Positions 54,102-63,197 of a stretch of 64,000 nucleotides of DNA are shown piece after piece; within the stretch, counting starts at the first letter, position 1; every line of letters starts with the position of its first letter. Under the pieces are notes generated by a model, which worked only from the letters and a program-made list of their open reading frames with translations, did no database searches and had not been told where the DNA came from. A program made the position numbers and the translations under genes. Origin of the DNA: an uncultured Selenomonadaceae bacterium (GTDB taxonomy: Bacteria > Bacillota > Negativicutes > Selenomonadales > Selenomonadaceae); NCBI GenBank assembly GCA_905233135.1, contig CAJOCQ010000007.1:1-64000 (forward strand). Direction: 5' to 3'.

Positions 54102-55344
54102 TTAATCCCTCCAATCTGCTAAACGCTTAATATATTCCCTTGCTAAAATTTGTTGGTTATTCCTGTACAAAACATCTGTAAAATTAATCAGCATACTTTT
54201 GACGAAAAATTTAAACGACGAATTAACGCATTTAAAATTTTCAGCCTGTATAAATAAATTATAAATTTTTTCCATTTGATTAATATCAATATTCGAGCTA
54301 AAGGCAATAGCCAAAGTTGTTTGAGCCGCCGAAAATAAAATTTCTGCGTCGGGGTTGTAGCGTTGCAAAATGAATTGTGCAAGCTTTAAAAGTTTTTCGC
54401 TGTAAGAATTTAAATCTTCTGCGTAGAAAACATAATCAATAAAAAATTTTGTAGCTGTGCTCCAATTTTGACGTTGCACTAAACAAAAAACTTGGTCAAG
54501 CGCACTTTGAATATCTGTAAAATTTTCGTCCGCTTGAAAAATTTTTTCACGGTAAAGATTATCGACGAGCTGAACTAATTGCTGGTGCCTGTCGTACTGG
54601 TGAACAACCGCAGGAACTCCGCCATCTCCGCGCAAAATCATATTATTTTTTACTTGAATTGGATTTAAAACGTTAAAAAGATATGAAGTAAATATTGCGC
54701 CTGTAGTGCAGTCAATTTCTATTAAATTTTCAATCGGCAAAAGATTATTATAAAAAATGTATTGATGAGTTGCTTGATCTACGCCGTGAGTTTTATGGTT
54801 TCCTTTATATTGCCAAAGTTTTTCAATATAAATTTTTATTTCTTCAGGTGTTCCAATAACGGTACCGCAACAAATTATCGGTTTATCCGCCAATTTATCA
54901 GCTTCAGATTTTCCGAAAACCTCATTAATCCATATATAATTGATATAGATTCCGGCTTTTTCTCCGCGAATATTATCGCCTTCAATAGTATTTCCGAGAT
55001 AATGATTATATTTTGTAAAATATTTGAATACGTCGTCTTGAAAAATTACGTCACGAGTATCTGATATTAAAATTTGATTGTAATCTGAACCGTGCTTGTT
55101 GACATAATCTAAAAATAATTTCCAACGATTTACAGCAGGAGCGGCACCTTTTATTTTTTCAGGAAAAGGTTCGAGCTTTACGCGCCCCCCCCCCGTTCAG
55201 CTTATTTTCAGTAAATCTTGAAATGTTGCTGACAAATAAAACTAAATCTGTATTTTCGGAAGAATTTTTCAAGAATGAATTAACAAACGGTTCAAAGGTA
55301 TACCAATCATAGCCGTTGCCTGTTCCCATAACTAAATTTTTCAA
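54102..55344 (-). CDS. Glycosyltransferase interrupted at a G10 tract; probably phase-variable
   Basis: From TTG at 55344 (GAGGAGG site inside the end of rpe) the frame reads MKNLVMGTGNGYDWYTFEPF ... LVLFVSN ... ENKLN and enters a run of ten G (plus strand C at 55185-55194), then stops near 55159. With nine G it continues without stop: VKLEPFPEKIKGAAPAVNRW ... YNQILISDTRDVIFQD ... ADKPIICCGTVIGTPEE ... to the TAA at 54102, a 413-aa protein. DTRDVIF is a metal/sugar-binding DxD-like motif. The 263-aa ORF from 54893 is its C-terminal part. As sequenced the gene is OFF. Confidence 0.82.
55185..55194 (-). repeat. Homopolymeric tract (10 C / 10 G) controlling reading frame
   Basis: Ten consecutive C on the plus strand. 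Loss of one base restores the full glycosyltransferase frame; G12 would also do so. Such tracts change length by slipped-strand mispairing. Confidence 0.9.
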
Positions 55345-55348
55345 AAAT

Positions 55349-56035
55349 TTAATCCTCCTCTTCGTGGTGGTGATGGTGATGAATTTCATTGCCGCGAATA
55401 TCTTTAACGGCTTGTGCAATGTCAGCCGCGCCGAAAATCGCACTGCCTGCAACCAAAATATTTGCGCCGGCTTCACGTACAAGCACGGAAGTTTCAGCGT
55501 TAATCCCGCCGTCAACTTGAATATCGCATTCAGTCTCCATTTCTGCAACCATATGATAAAGCATATGAATTTTGCCCAACATTGAATCAATAAATTTTTG
55601 CCCCGCGTATCCGGGATTTACCGTCATAACCAAAATCATATCGGCGTCTTCAACAAGTTCTTCAACCATTGAAAGGGAAGTACCGGGATTCAGAGCAACG
55701 CCCGCCTTGCAGCCGAGTTCGTGAATCTGCTGTAAAATTCTGTGCGGATGTTTCGCCGCTTCGACGTGGAAAGTTATAATATCTGCGCCCGCATCTGCAA
55801 AAGATTTTATTTGCGTTTCAGGGTGTTCAACCATTAAATGCACGTCAAAAACTATATCAGAAATTTTTCTTAAAGATTTTACGACGCCCGCGCCAATCGT
55901 TATTTCGGGAACAAAAGTTCCGTCCATAACGTCAATATGCAGATATTCTGCGCCCGCCGCCTCAACTTTTTTTAATTCGTCCGCCAAATGTGCGAAATCC
56001 GCCGAAAGTATCGACGGTGCAATTTTTGCTTTCAT
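55349..56035 (-). CDS. rpe: Ribulose-phosphate 3-epimerase with natural His6 tail
   Basis: A 228-aa TIM-barrel epimerase of the pentose phosphate pathway. The start MKAKIAPSILSADFAHL, VHLMVEHPE, VNPGYAGQKF and DGGI segments are diagnostic; the catalytic Asp pair and metal His are present. After the usual last helix it ends in EIHHHHHHEEED, six His followed by acidic residues. This extension is unusual for Rpe. Its last codons form the ribosome site of the glycosyltransferase gene, coupling the two. Confidence 0.95.
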   Translation of the reverse strand: MKAKIAPSILSADFAHLADELKKVEAAGAEYLHIDVMDGTFVPEITIGAGVVKSLRKISDIVFDVHLMVEHPETQIKSFADAGADIITFHVEAAKHPHRILQQIHELGCKAGVALNPGTSLSMVEELVEDADMILVMTVNPGYAGQKFIDSMLGKIHMLYHMVAEMETECDIQVDGGINAETSVLVREAGANILVAGSAIFGAADIAQAVKDIRGNEIHHHHHHEEED

Positions 56036-56094
56036 TGTTTTAACTCCTTTAATTTTTAAAAAATTTTATTTCACTAATCCCTAGTCTTTAGTCT

Positions 56095-57456
56095 TTATCC
56101 CCTAACTTGGGAAGGGGTGCCCGAAATGTTGTCAATTTCTTCAAGTGATTTTTGTTTACTTTCAATTCCCAAACTCAATACAACTATCGAAATTATTACA
56201 AACACCGACGCGAACATTGCAAAAATTATATGCATTGGCGCGCCGTTCGCCAAAAGTACGCCTACCAACATTGGAGCCAACATTCCGCCGATTCTGCCGA
56301 ATCCTGCCGCCCAACCCGAGCCTAACGCTCTTATCGAAGTCGGGTACATCTCTGGCGTATATGTGTAAATGACGCCCCACGCGCCCAAATTGAAGAAACT
56401 CATTGCCGCGCCCCACATTAATAAAGTTGTAGGTTCTGCCGCGTTGCCGAAAAAGTAACTGCATACGCCAGAAAGTAACAGGAACAATGACAAAGTATAT
56501 TTTCTGCCGATTATGTCAACAAGCCACGCCGCCGCGTAATAGCCCGGCAACTGCGCGAGCGTCATTACCAAAACGTATTCAAAACTTTTTACAACCGCGA
56601 AGCCCTGCGCGAAGACTATCGAAGGCAGCCACATAAAAATTCCGTAGTAGCTGTAAACTATTCCGAACCACGCAAGCCATAACATAATTGTTCTTGTGCG
56701 AAATTGCGGCGTCCATAATGTGGAAAATTTTGGTTGCGCTGTATGTTCAGTGCCCAATTCTGCCGCGCTTAATTTTTCGGCGAAAGGTTCGCTTGCAACG
56801 TCCAATTTTTTCTCAAGCGTCAAAATTATTTCTTTTGCCTCGTCGATTTTGTTTTTGGAAATTAAATAGCGTATCGATTCAGGCATATGCAGGCGGATTA
56901 AGAAAACGTAAACCGCAGGAATTGCGCCTATCCAAAATGCAATTTTCCAGCCAAATTCGGGAATTAACAAATAGGAAATGCAAGCCGCCACTAGCCAGCC
57001 CAATCCCCAAAAACTTTCAAGCAATACAATAAATCTGCCGCGCAAATGTGCGGGCGCGTATTCGCTCATTAAAGTTGCTGCAACGGGCAATTCGCCGCCC
57101 AAGCCGAATCCTACCAAAAACCTAAAGAATAATAAACTTTCGTAACTCCAAGCCACCGCGCAAAGTCCAGTTGATACGCTGTACAAAATTACAGTTGCCG
57201 CGAAAACTTTTTTGCGCCCCAATCTGTCAGCAATAGTTCCTGCAAGTACCGCGCCGAGTGCCATTCCTATTAATCCAATGCTGCCAATCCAGCCGACTTG
57301 TTCCGGCGTCAAGCCCCATTCTTTCGCCAAAACGGGCAATACAAATGATATTAATCCCGTGTCCATTGAGTCAAACAACCAGCCCAAGCCCGTAACGATT
57401 AGCAATTTGTAATGAAATGAACCGACGGGCAATTTTTCAAGCCGCTCCAATATCAA
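56095..57456 (-). CDS. MFS transporter, sugar/organic-acid porter type
   Basis: A 453-aa major-facilitator transporter with twelve predicted helices. MFS motif A is seen in GTIADRLGRKKVF (loop 2-3) and the sugar-porter PESxRY motif in HMPESIRYLISK (loop 6-7). The protein resembles NiaP/benzoate/sugar porters; the substrate is not assigned. The C-terminus QVRG and stop lie in a TAGGGG-type repeat (GTTAGGGG). It is upstream of rpe with a 60-nt gap. Confidence 0.88.
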   Translation of the reverse strand: MILERLEKLPVGSFHYKLLIVTGLGWLFDSMDTGLISFVLPVLAKEWGLTPEQVGWIGSIGLIGMALGAVLAGTIADRLGRKKVFAATVILYSVSTGLCAVAWSYESLLFFRFLVGFGLGGELPVAATLMSEYAPAHLRGRFIVLLESFWGLGWLVAACISYLLIPEFGWKIAFWIGAIPAVYVFLIRLHMPESIRYLISKNKIDEAKEIILTLEKKLDVASEPFAEKLSAAELGTEHTAQPKFSTLWTPQFRTRTIMLWLAWFGIVYSYYGIFMWLPSIVFAQGFAVVKSFEYVLVMTLAQLPGYYAAAWLVDIIGRKYTLSLFLLLSGVCSYFFGNAAEPTTLLMWGAAMSFFNLGAWGVIYTYTPEMYPTSIRALGSGWAAGFGRIGGMLAPMLVGVLLANGAPMHIIFAMFASVFVIISIVVLSLGIESKQKSLEEIDNISGTPSQVRG

Positions 57457-57589
57457 TTTCTTTCAGCTCCTTAATTATAACTTCGCCGTTGTTTTATATC
57501 AAATCTTGTTGAATTAGTCAATAAATGCTAAAATTGTATACGCTGATTTTATATTAAAAAATCCCTAACCTTTAAAAAGAGGTGATTTT

Positions 57590-58501
57590 ATGCCGTTGAA
57601 AGGCGAAACCAAAACCAAAAAAGTTGAGGAAGAAAATATTTTCATACCCGAAGAGCCGCGCTATTCTTTGGACGATATTATTTTGACGCAAGCCACCAAA
57701 GACCAAATTTTGGACGTTGCAACCTACGCCGAAAATTCGCAGTTGGTTTTTGACATATGGGGCTTTAACAAAACGCACAAATATTCAAAGCGCGTCGGAA
57801 TAAATTTATACGGCGCACCGGGTACGGGTAAAACTATGGCGGCGCACGCTATAGCTAAAAAGCTCGGCAAAAAAATTTTAATCGTCAACTACGCGGATAT
57901 TGAATCAAAGTACGTTGGCGAAACGCCTAAAAATATTCGCAAAGTTTTTGAGGCGGCGAAAAATTCGGGCAGCATTTTATTTTTCGATGAAGCGGACGCA
58001 ATTTTGAGCAAGCGCGTTACAAATATGACACAAGCCGTTGACGTCAGCGTGAATCAAACGCGCTCCGTTATGCTTATGCTGATGAACGAATATCAAGATT
58101 TTATAATTTTCGCCACGAATTTTATTTCAAACTTTGACCCCGCGTTTATGCGCCGAATTTCGGTACACGTCAAATTTGAACTGCCTGATTTTGAATGCAG
58201 GAAAAAACTTTGGCAAATGTACATTCCCGCCGAATTTGCGGAGCAGTTTGAAAATCTTGACATTGACGAACTTGCAGGGAAATTTGAAGGTTTAAGCGGC
58301 AGTGATATTTCTAACGCGGTACTTAACGCCGCCTTCAAAGCCGCGCGCCTTGTCCCCGACGGCAACGTTACAAATGCCGCGCTGAAGGCAAGGTATAAAG
58401 CCTCGTACACCAATTCAAACAAACTCGATAAGCAAATTTTATTTGACGCGGTGGAAAATATTTTGGAAAGTAAGCGGGCAAATTCAGGTGTCAGGGATTA
58501 G
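57590..58501 (+). CDS. AAA+ ATPase (SpoVK/Vps4-like)
   Basis: A 303-aa single-domain AAA+ ATPase. Walker A GAPGTGKT near residue 84, Walker B ILFFDEADAI near 132, sensor 1 in FATNFIS and arginine finger in DPAFMRRI are present. The C-terminal alpha subdomain ends FDAVENILESK. It has no protease domain and no transmembrane segment, so it likely remodels a protein partner. Start ATG with AGAGGTG. Its last codons and stop merge into TCAGGTGTCAGG repeats. Confidence 0.85.
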   Translation: MPLKGETKTKKVEEENIFIPEEPRYSLDDIILTQATKDQILDVATYAENSQLVFDIWGFNKTHKYSKRVGINLYGAPGTGKTMAAHAIAKKLGKKILIVNYADIESKYVGETPKNIRKVFEAAKNSGSILFFDEADAILSKRVTNMTQAVDVSVNQTRSVMLMLMNEYQDFIIFATNFISNFDPAFMRRISVHVKFELPDFECRKKLWQMYIPAEFAEQFENLDIDELAGKFEGLSGSDISNAVLNAAFKAARLVPDGNVTNAALKARYKASYTNSNKLDKQILFDAVENILESKRANSGVRD

Positions 58502-58516
58502 GTGTCAGGTGTCAGG
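58488..58516. repeat. TTAGGTGTCAGG-type short repeats at the end of the AAA gene
   Basis: Four GGTGTCAGG-like units that also provide the last codons and the TAG stop of the AAA gene. Confidence 0.6.
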
Positions 58517-58550
58517 AAATTCAAATATGTAAAAATTTTTTCAAAAAGAA

Positions 58551-58832
58551 ATGAAGGCGCAGATTTTGGAAAAATTTAAATGCGATTGTTGCGGCTTGTG
58601 TTGCAGAAATATTCGGCGCAGTGAATTTTCAAAAAATCTTGACAGAGGCGACGGCGTTTGCAAATTTTTAAACACTTCAAACAATCTTTGCACGATTTAC
58701 GATAACCGCCCAGATTTTTGCAATGTCGAAAAAGGATATAAAAAATATTTCGCCGAAACTTACAGCGAAGAAGAATATTTGCGGCTGAATTATTTGGCTT
58801 GTCAAAATTTGAAGGAGGAATTTTTCAAATGA
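58551..58832 (+). CDS. YkgJ-type Cys-cluster (zinc/iron-chelatase-like) protein
   Basis: A 93-aa protein with the cluster CDCCGLCC near residues 10-17, and CKFL ... CTIYDNRPDFC, as in the YkgJ family predicted to bind zinc or an iron-sulfur centre. Function in vivo is unknown. It overlaps the DJ-1 gene by 4 nt (ATGA), so the two are translated together. Confidence 0.85.
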   Translation: MKAQILEKFKCDCCGLCCRNIRRSEFSKNLDRGDGVCKFLNTSNNLCTIYDNRPDFCNVEKGYKKYFAETYSEEEYLRLNYLACQNLKEEFFK

Positions 58833-59395
58833 AAGTAGCAATATTATTGGCGAACGGCTTTGAAGAGGCGGAGGCACTTGTTACGATTGACATTTTGCGA
58901 CGCGCAGGAATTGAAATTGATTCGTTTTCGCTTGCAGAAGAATTTGTAACAAGCAGCCGAAAAATTACAGTCAAGGCGGACAAAATTTTGGGCGAAAATA
59001 ATTTGTCCGAATACGATATGGTAATTTTGCCGGGCGGGCAACCGGGCTCAACCACTCTTTCAAAAGATAAGCGCGTTTTAAATATCGTCAAAAATTTTAT
59101 CGGCAATGACAAAAAATTTGTTGCTGCAATTTGCGCCGCGCCGATGGTTTTAAAATCAGCGGGCGTAAGCGCGGGCAAAACTTTAACTTCATTCCCTTCC
59201 GACGAATTAAAGGCAATGTTCACTGACGCAAATTATATTGACGATAAATTGGTTGTGCAGGACGGCAATTTAATTACAAGTCGCGGCGCGGGAACTGTAA
59301 TGCCTTTTGCGTACAAAATAGTTGACGTTTTGGGCGGCAATTCCGAACCAATTCAAAAAACTATGCTGTATGACAGACTTTTGGCGGGCAAATGA
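58829..59395 (+). CDS. DJ-1/PfpI family protein
   Basis: A 188-aa DJ-1-superfamily protein of the YajL/ThiJ type. The N-terminus MKVAILLANGFEEAEAL, the nucleophile-elbow Cys in AAICAAPMVL near residue 100 and the conserved SRGAGTVMPFAYKIV segment are present. Proteins of this group act on glyoxal-type damage or as redox sensors. ATG at 58829 follows AAGGAGG. It overlaps the next gene (TIGR04076) by 4 nt as well. Confidence 0.92.
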   Translation: MKVAILLANGFEEAEALVTIDILRRAGIEIDSFSLAEEFVTSSRKITVKADKILGENNLSEYDMVILPGGQPGSTTLSKDKRVLNIVKNFIGNDKKFVAAICAAPMVLKSAGVSAGKTLTSFPSDELKAMFTDANYIDDKLVVQDGNLITSRGAGTVMPFAYKIVDVLGGNSEPIQKTMLYDRLLAGK

Positions 59396-59694
59396 ATAAA
59401 ATTAAAATTACCGTAATGAAAAAAATTTCGCACGCGGATTTAATCGAAAAATACGAAAACCCTTTGGAAAATCCCTGCGATATGGAAGTTAGGCAAATTT
59501 TTATTTCGGACGGTTGGGAAAAACCTGAGGGCTTGTGTCAAAGTGCTTGGGAAAGTATGTCAAGTTTTGTCAGGGGACTTTCGCACGGCGCGGAAAATTT
59601 TTATAACGGCTGGATGAAAAACAAAAAAGCCGTCATGATTTCCTGCAATGACGGCTTCAGACCTGTAAGTTTTTTGATTGAAGTTATTGACTGA
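59392..59694 (+). CDS. TIGR04076 family protein
   Basis: A 100-aa small protein with the features of TIGR04076: a KIKITVMKK start, two conserved Cys regions (NPCDMEV and GLCQSAWES), and the C-terminal SCNDGFRPVSFLIE. Its role is unknown. It overlaps the DJ-1 gene by 4 nt, forming a three-gene unit with the Cys-cluster protein. A short T-rich hairpin follows. Confidence 0.82.
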   Translation: MNKIKITVMKKISHADLIEKYENPLENPCDMEVRQIFISDGWEKPEGLCQSAWESMSSFVRGLSHGAENFYNGWMKNKKAVMISCNDGFRPVSFLIEVID

Positions 59695-59760
59695 ATGGCG
59701 GCAAATTCAGCCGCTTTTTTTATTTTTATAAATTATCAAATAAAAATTTATCAACACGCG

Positions 59761-60201
59761 CTAACTTTCAAGCGCAGAAATTTTTGCAATTCGGCGGTTG
59801 TGCCTTTCATCGCCTGAAAAATCAGTAGTCAACCACGCGCGCACAATTTCGCCTGCTACGCCAATCCCCAAAACGCGCCCACCCATTGCCAAAACATTTG
59901 CGTTGTTATGTTCGCGGCTCATCTTCGCCGAAAAAACGTCATTGCAAAGGGCGCAACGAATACCTTTAATTTTGTTGGCGGCTATAGAAATTCCAATGCC
60001 CGTGCCGCAAAGAACAATTCCGCGTTCAGCGTTGCCGCTGACAACTTCCGCGCAAACTTTTTCGGCAATATCGGGATAATCTGCCGCGTCATTGCCGAAA
60101 GTGCCAACGTCATTAATTTCAACGTCAAATTCTGCCAAAACTTTTTTAACGGCGTCCTTGAGTTCAACCGCGCCGTGATCGCTGCCAATCGTAATTTTCA
60201 T
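59761..60201 (-). CDS. rpiB: Ribose-5-phosphate isomerase B
   Basis: A 146-aa isomerase of the pentose phosphate pathway. It starts MKITIGSDHGAVELK and has the active-site segment GIVLCGTGIGISIAANK (Cys), plus ALCNDVFSAKMSREHNNANV. It would interconvert ribose- and ribulose-5-phosphate, working in the same pathway as rpe found 4 kb away. Start ATG has a GGAG site. It is convergent with the TIGR04076 gene. Confidence 0.95.
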   Translation of the reverse strand: MKITIGSDHGAVELKDAVKKVLAEFDVEINDVGTFGNDAADYPDIAEKVCAEVVSGNAERGIVLCGTGIGISIAANKIKGIRCALCNDVFSAKMSREHNNANVLAMGGRVLGIGVAGEIVRAWLTTDFSGDERHNRRIAKISALES

Positions 60202-60367
60202 TTTTTCAGCTCCTCTGCTTTTTTTCGATTTTATAATTATTTATTTTTGCAGTCAATATTTTAATTTGAAATTAGAAAAACTTATTTTATTTTGCCAAAA
60301 AAATATTGAATCAATTAAAAATTTTTCTTAAAATGTCAACAGAAAATTTTGAAGGGAAGGTTAAAAA

Positions 60368-61312
60368 ATGGCGGAAATTATTCAAGCTCCCGTTATCGGC
60401 AGCAAAAATGTTACAGGCACAAATTATACAGGCTCGGCGGCGAAAGTTTATTTCACTAAAAAAATTGACGCCGAACACCTTATTAAACTTTACAAGCTGA
60501 TTAATGAAAATATTTTCGGCAAAGTTGCAATTAAACTTCATACGGGCGAACAGCACGGACCGAATATTTTGCCGCGTGATATGGTAAAAGCTTTTCAGGC
60601 GCAAATTCCCAATTCAAAAATCGTTGAATGCAACACGCTTTATCACGGCGACAGATTCACTACTGAAGGGCACCGCGAAACTTTAAAGGTAAACGGCTGG
60701 ACTTTCTGCGACGTTGATATTATGGACGAAGACGATAAAGTTGTTAATTTCCCCGTCAAAAACGGTTTCCATTTGAAAGAAGTTGCAATGGGCGCACATT
60801 TGGCGGATTATGATTCGCTGATAGTTTTGACGCACTTCAAAGGTCACGCAATGGGCGGATTCGGCGGCTCAATGAAAAATATCGGTATCGGCAACGCAAG
60901 CGGGCATTTGGGCAAGGCGCAAGTTCACGGCGTTGACCCGAATAATGTTCCCTCAAATTATCTTGAATGGCCTATGAAAGAATACTTTATGGAGCTTATG
61001 TGCGACAGTGCAAACGCTACTTGCAACCACTTCGGCAAAAATATTATTTTTATAAATGTAATGCGGCGAATGAGTGTTGATTGTGACTGCGCGGGCGTTA
61101 CAGCCGCCGAGCCTACAATGGCTGACATTGGAATTTGTGCAAGCACAGATATTTTGGCGGTTGACCAAGCTTGCGCGGATATGGTTTACGCCGCGCACGA
61201 CAGCCACGATTTGAAAGAAAGAATTGAAACTCGCGCAGGACTGCGCCAACTTTCTGCAATGGCTGAAGCTAAGCTCGGCAACCCGCAATATGAAATTATT
61301 GAAATTGACTAA
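60368..61312 (+). CDS. DUF362-family protein
   Basis: A 314-aa protein of the DUF362 family (often linked to iron-sulfur proteins). The conserved HTGEQHGPN, LTHFKGHAMGGFGGSMKNIGIG and GHLGK segments are present. No ferredoxin Cys motifs are visible at either end, so this is the short form of the family. Function is not known. ATG follows GAAGG. Its final codons overlap the start of the next gene. Confidence 0.85.
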   Translation: MAEIIQAPVIGSKNVTGTNYTGSAAKVYFTKKIDAEHLIKLYKLINENIFGKVAIKLHTGEQHGPNILPRDMVKAFQAQIPNSKIVECNTLYHGDRFTTEGHRETLKVNGWTFCDVDIMDEDDKVVNFPVKNGFHLKEVAMGAHLADYDSLIVLTHFKGHAMGGFGGSMKNIGIGNASGHLGKAQVHGVDPNNVPSNYLEWPMKEYFMELMCDSANATCNHFGKNIIFINVMRRMSVDCDCAGVTAAEPTMADIGICASTDILAVDQACADMVYAAHDSHDLKERIETRAGLRQLSAMAEAKLGNPQYEIIEID

Positions 61313-61775
61313 AAAACTTCCTTTTGCAGTCGCCGCCGTATTAATTTTAGCGGCGGGGCTGCTTTTTTTTGAAAAAATTTCTGCGGAGGAAAAATTTTCA
61401 ATGAGCGTACCATACACGGACGAACAGCAATTAAAAGATTTGTATAACGAAATGTGGCAAGCATTGTTGGCAAAAGATATTTCGACGCTGGAAAAAATTC
61501 ACGCGGACGAATTTATTTTGGTACATATGACAGGAATGCAACAGCCGAAAAAAGAATATTTGCGCTGCGTACGTGACGGCGAATTAAATTATTTTTCGGC
61601 GCGCGCAGAAAATATTTTTGTCGATACAGGCGCGGGAAAATTAATCGGGCAGTCGAAAGTTGAAGCGGCAGTTTTCGGCGGCAATAAGCATACTTGGAAT
61701 TTGCAACTTGCATTTGACGTTGAAAAGCGCGGCGGCAGTTGGATTTTGATTTTTGGCAGAGCGTCAACTTATTAA
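61290..61775 (+). CDS. Exported NTF2/SnoaL-like protein
   Basis: A 161-aa protein with an N-terminal hydrophobic segment (residues about 12-29, signal peptide or anchor) and an NTF2-like fold (about 40-160: YNEMWQALLAKDISTLEKIHADEFILVHMTG). Such folds bind small molecules or act as isomerases. ATG at 61290 lies within the end of DUF362 and gives the signal segment; an ATG at 61401 gives only the soluble domain. Part of a gene series of DUF362, NTF2-like, SDR, acetyltransferase and NTF2-like. Confidence 0.72.
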   Translation: MKLLKLTKKLPFAVAAVLILAAGLLFFEKISAEEKFSMSVPYTDEQQLKDLYNEMWQALLAKDISTLEKIHADEFILVHMTGMQQPKKEYLRCVRDGELNYFSARAENIFVDTGAGKLIGQSKVEAAVFGGNKHTWNLQLAFDVEKRGGSWILIFGRASTY

Positions 61776-61787
61776 GGAGGTAACAAA

Positions 61788-62621
61788 ATGAAAGAAGTTG
61801 CAGTGCTGATAGGCAGCGGCAGCATAGGGCAGGCAATAGCGCGGCGCGTCGGCGCAGGCAAGCACGTGGTTTTGGGCGATTTAAAAATTGAGGCGGCGAA
61901 CAAGGCGGCTGAAATTTTGGAAAACGCGGGCTTTGAAACTTCAACGGTTGCAGTTGACATTTCAAGCCGCGATTCAATTTTAAATTTGGTTGAACACGCG
62001 CAAAAATTCGGCGCGGTTAAAAATTTGATTAACGCGGCGGGCGTTTCGCCTTCGCAAGCTCCCGTTTCTGCAATTTTGAAAGTTGATTTGTACGGGACGG
62101 CGGTTTTGCTTGAAGAATTTGGAAAAATAATTTCTGACGGCGGCTCGGGCGTTATAATTTCTTCGCAAAGCGGACACAGGCTCGGCGCAATTCCTGAAGA
62201 ACAAAATACCGCGCTTGCAACTTCGCCGACCGAAAAACTTTTGGAACTTGATTTTCTTAAAGCAATTACAGACACTTTGAAGGCGTACCAATATTCAAAG
62301 CGTTGTAATGTTTTGCGCGTAATGTACGAGGCTACACGTTGGGGCAAACGCGGCGCAACTGTTAATTCAATCAGTCCCGGAATAATTATTACGCCGCTTG
62401 CCGCTGACGAATTGAAAGGTCCGCGCGGCGAAGGTTATCGAAATATGCTTAAGGCAAGTCCTGCAGGGCGCGCAGGTACGCCCGATGAAGTCGGCGATTT
62501 GGCAGAATTTTTAATGTCAAGCAGAGGAAAATTTATCAGCGGCGCAGATTTTCTCATTGACGGCGGCACCACTGCAAGTTATTGGTACGGCGATTTACAA
62601 TATTTGAAAAAAACTCATTGA
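61788..62621 (+). CDS. SDR-family oxidoreductase
   Basis: A 277-aa short-chain dehydrogenase with the NAD-binding GSGSIGQAIA near residue 9, NAAGVSPS near 85, catalytic Ser (SSQSG) near 125, and a Tyr-x-x-x-Lys-like region replaced by a longer insert (YQYSKRCN). The C-terminal DGGTT segment is also typical. An atypical long insertion around 140-160 sets it apart. The ATG follows AAGGAGG. It ends 9 nt before the acetyltransferase gene. Confidence 0.85.
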   Translation: MKEVAVLIGSGSIGQAIARRVGAGKHVVLGDLKIEAANKAAEILENAGFETSTVAVDISSRDSILNLVEHAQKFGAVKNLINAAGVSPSQAPVSAILKVDLYGTAVLLEEFGKIISDGGSGVIISSQSGHRLGAIPEEQNTALATSPTEKLLELDFLKAITDTLKAYQYSKRCNVLRVMYEATRWGKRGATVNSISPGIIITPLAADELKGPRGEGYRNMLKASPAGRAGTPDEVGDLAEFLMSSRGKFISGADFLIDGGTTASYWYGDLQYLKKTH

Positions 62622-62630
62622 GGCGATAAT

Positions 62631-63185
62631 ATGAATGTTTTTGAAAACCTGCGCGAAGGCAAGCACTACCACATTTTGGACGAAGATTATAAACGCGAGG
62701 CACATACAGAATTTGCACGTTGTGCGCACATTTGCCATTTGATTAACGCTGCAGATCCTGTCGATACAGAAAAAATTTTGCAACTTGAAAAAGAATTGTT
62801 TAACGGCAATTTGCCCGAAAATACTTTTTTAACGCCGCCCTTTCAAATTGACGCGGCTTGCAGAGTTTTTTTAGGCAAAAATGTTTTCGTCAACCACAAT
62901 TTAACGGTAATGTCAGTCGGTACAGTTACGATTGAAGACGGCGTAATGATTGCGCCTGAAGTCGGGCTTTTTACAGTCAACCACGAGCCGAAAAATATTC
63001 GCATCATTATGACTAAAGAAATTTTGATTAAGAAAAATGCTTGGATTGGCGCGCGGGTAAATATTCTGCCGGGCGTAACGATTGGCGAAAATGCAATTAT
63101 AGGCACGGCGTCAGTTGTTACAAAAGATATTCCCGATAACGCCGTTGCAGTCGGCAACCCTGCGCGAGTGATTAAATTTATTTAG
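62631..63185 (+). CDS. Sugar O-acetyltransferase (hexapeptide repeat)
   Basis: A 184-aa left-handed beta-helix acetyltransferase, maltose/galactoside acetyltransferase-like. The N-terminal MAC-domain (about 5-60), then hexapeptide repeats (VFVNHNLTVMSVGTVTIEDGVMIAPEVG), His in FTVNHEP and the late GARVNILPGVTIGENAIIGTASVV are present. It would acetylate a sugar using acetyl-CoA. Cotranscribed with the SDR gene. Confidence 0.9.
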   Translation: MNVFENLREGKHYHILDEDYKREAHTEFARCAHICHLINAADPVDTEKILQLEKELFNGNLPENTFLTPPFQIDAACRVFLGKNVFVNHNLTVMSVGTVTIEDGVMIAPEVGLFTVNHEPKNIRIIMTKEILIKKNAWIGARVNILPGVTIGENAIIGTASVVTKDIPDNAVAVGNPARVIKFI

Positions 63186-63197
63186 GAGAGTTGTACA

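Noticed and set aside
55349-55384. Hexahistidine as an engineered tag or vector contamination
   Set aside because: It is in the middle of a native operon, and flanking DNA continues with natural genes on both sides.
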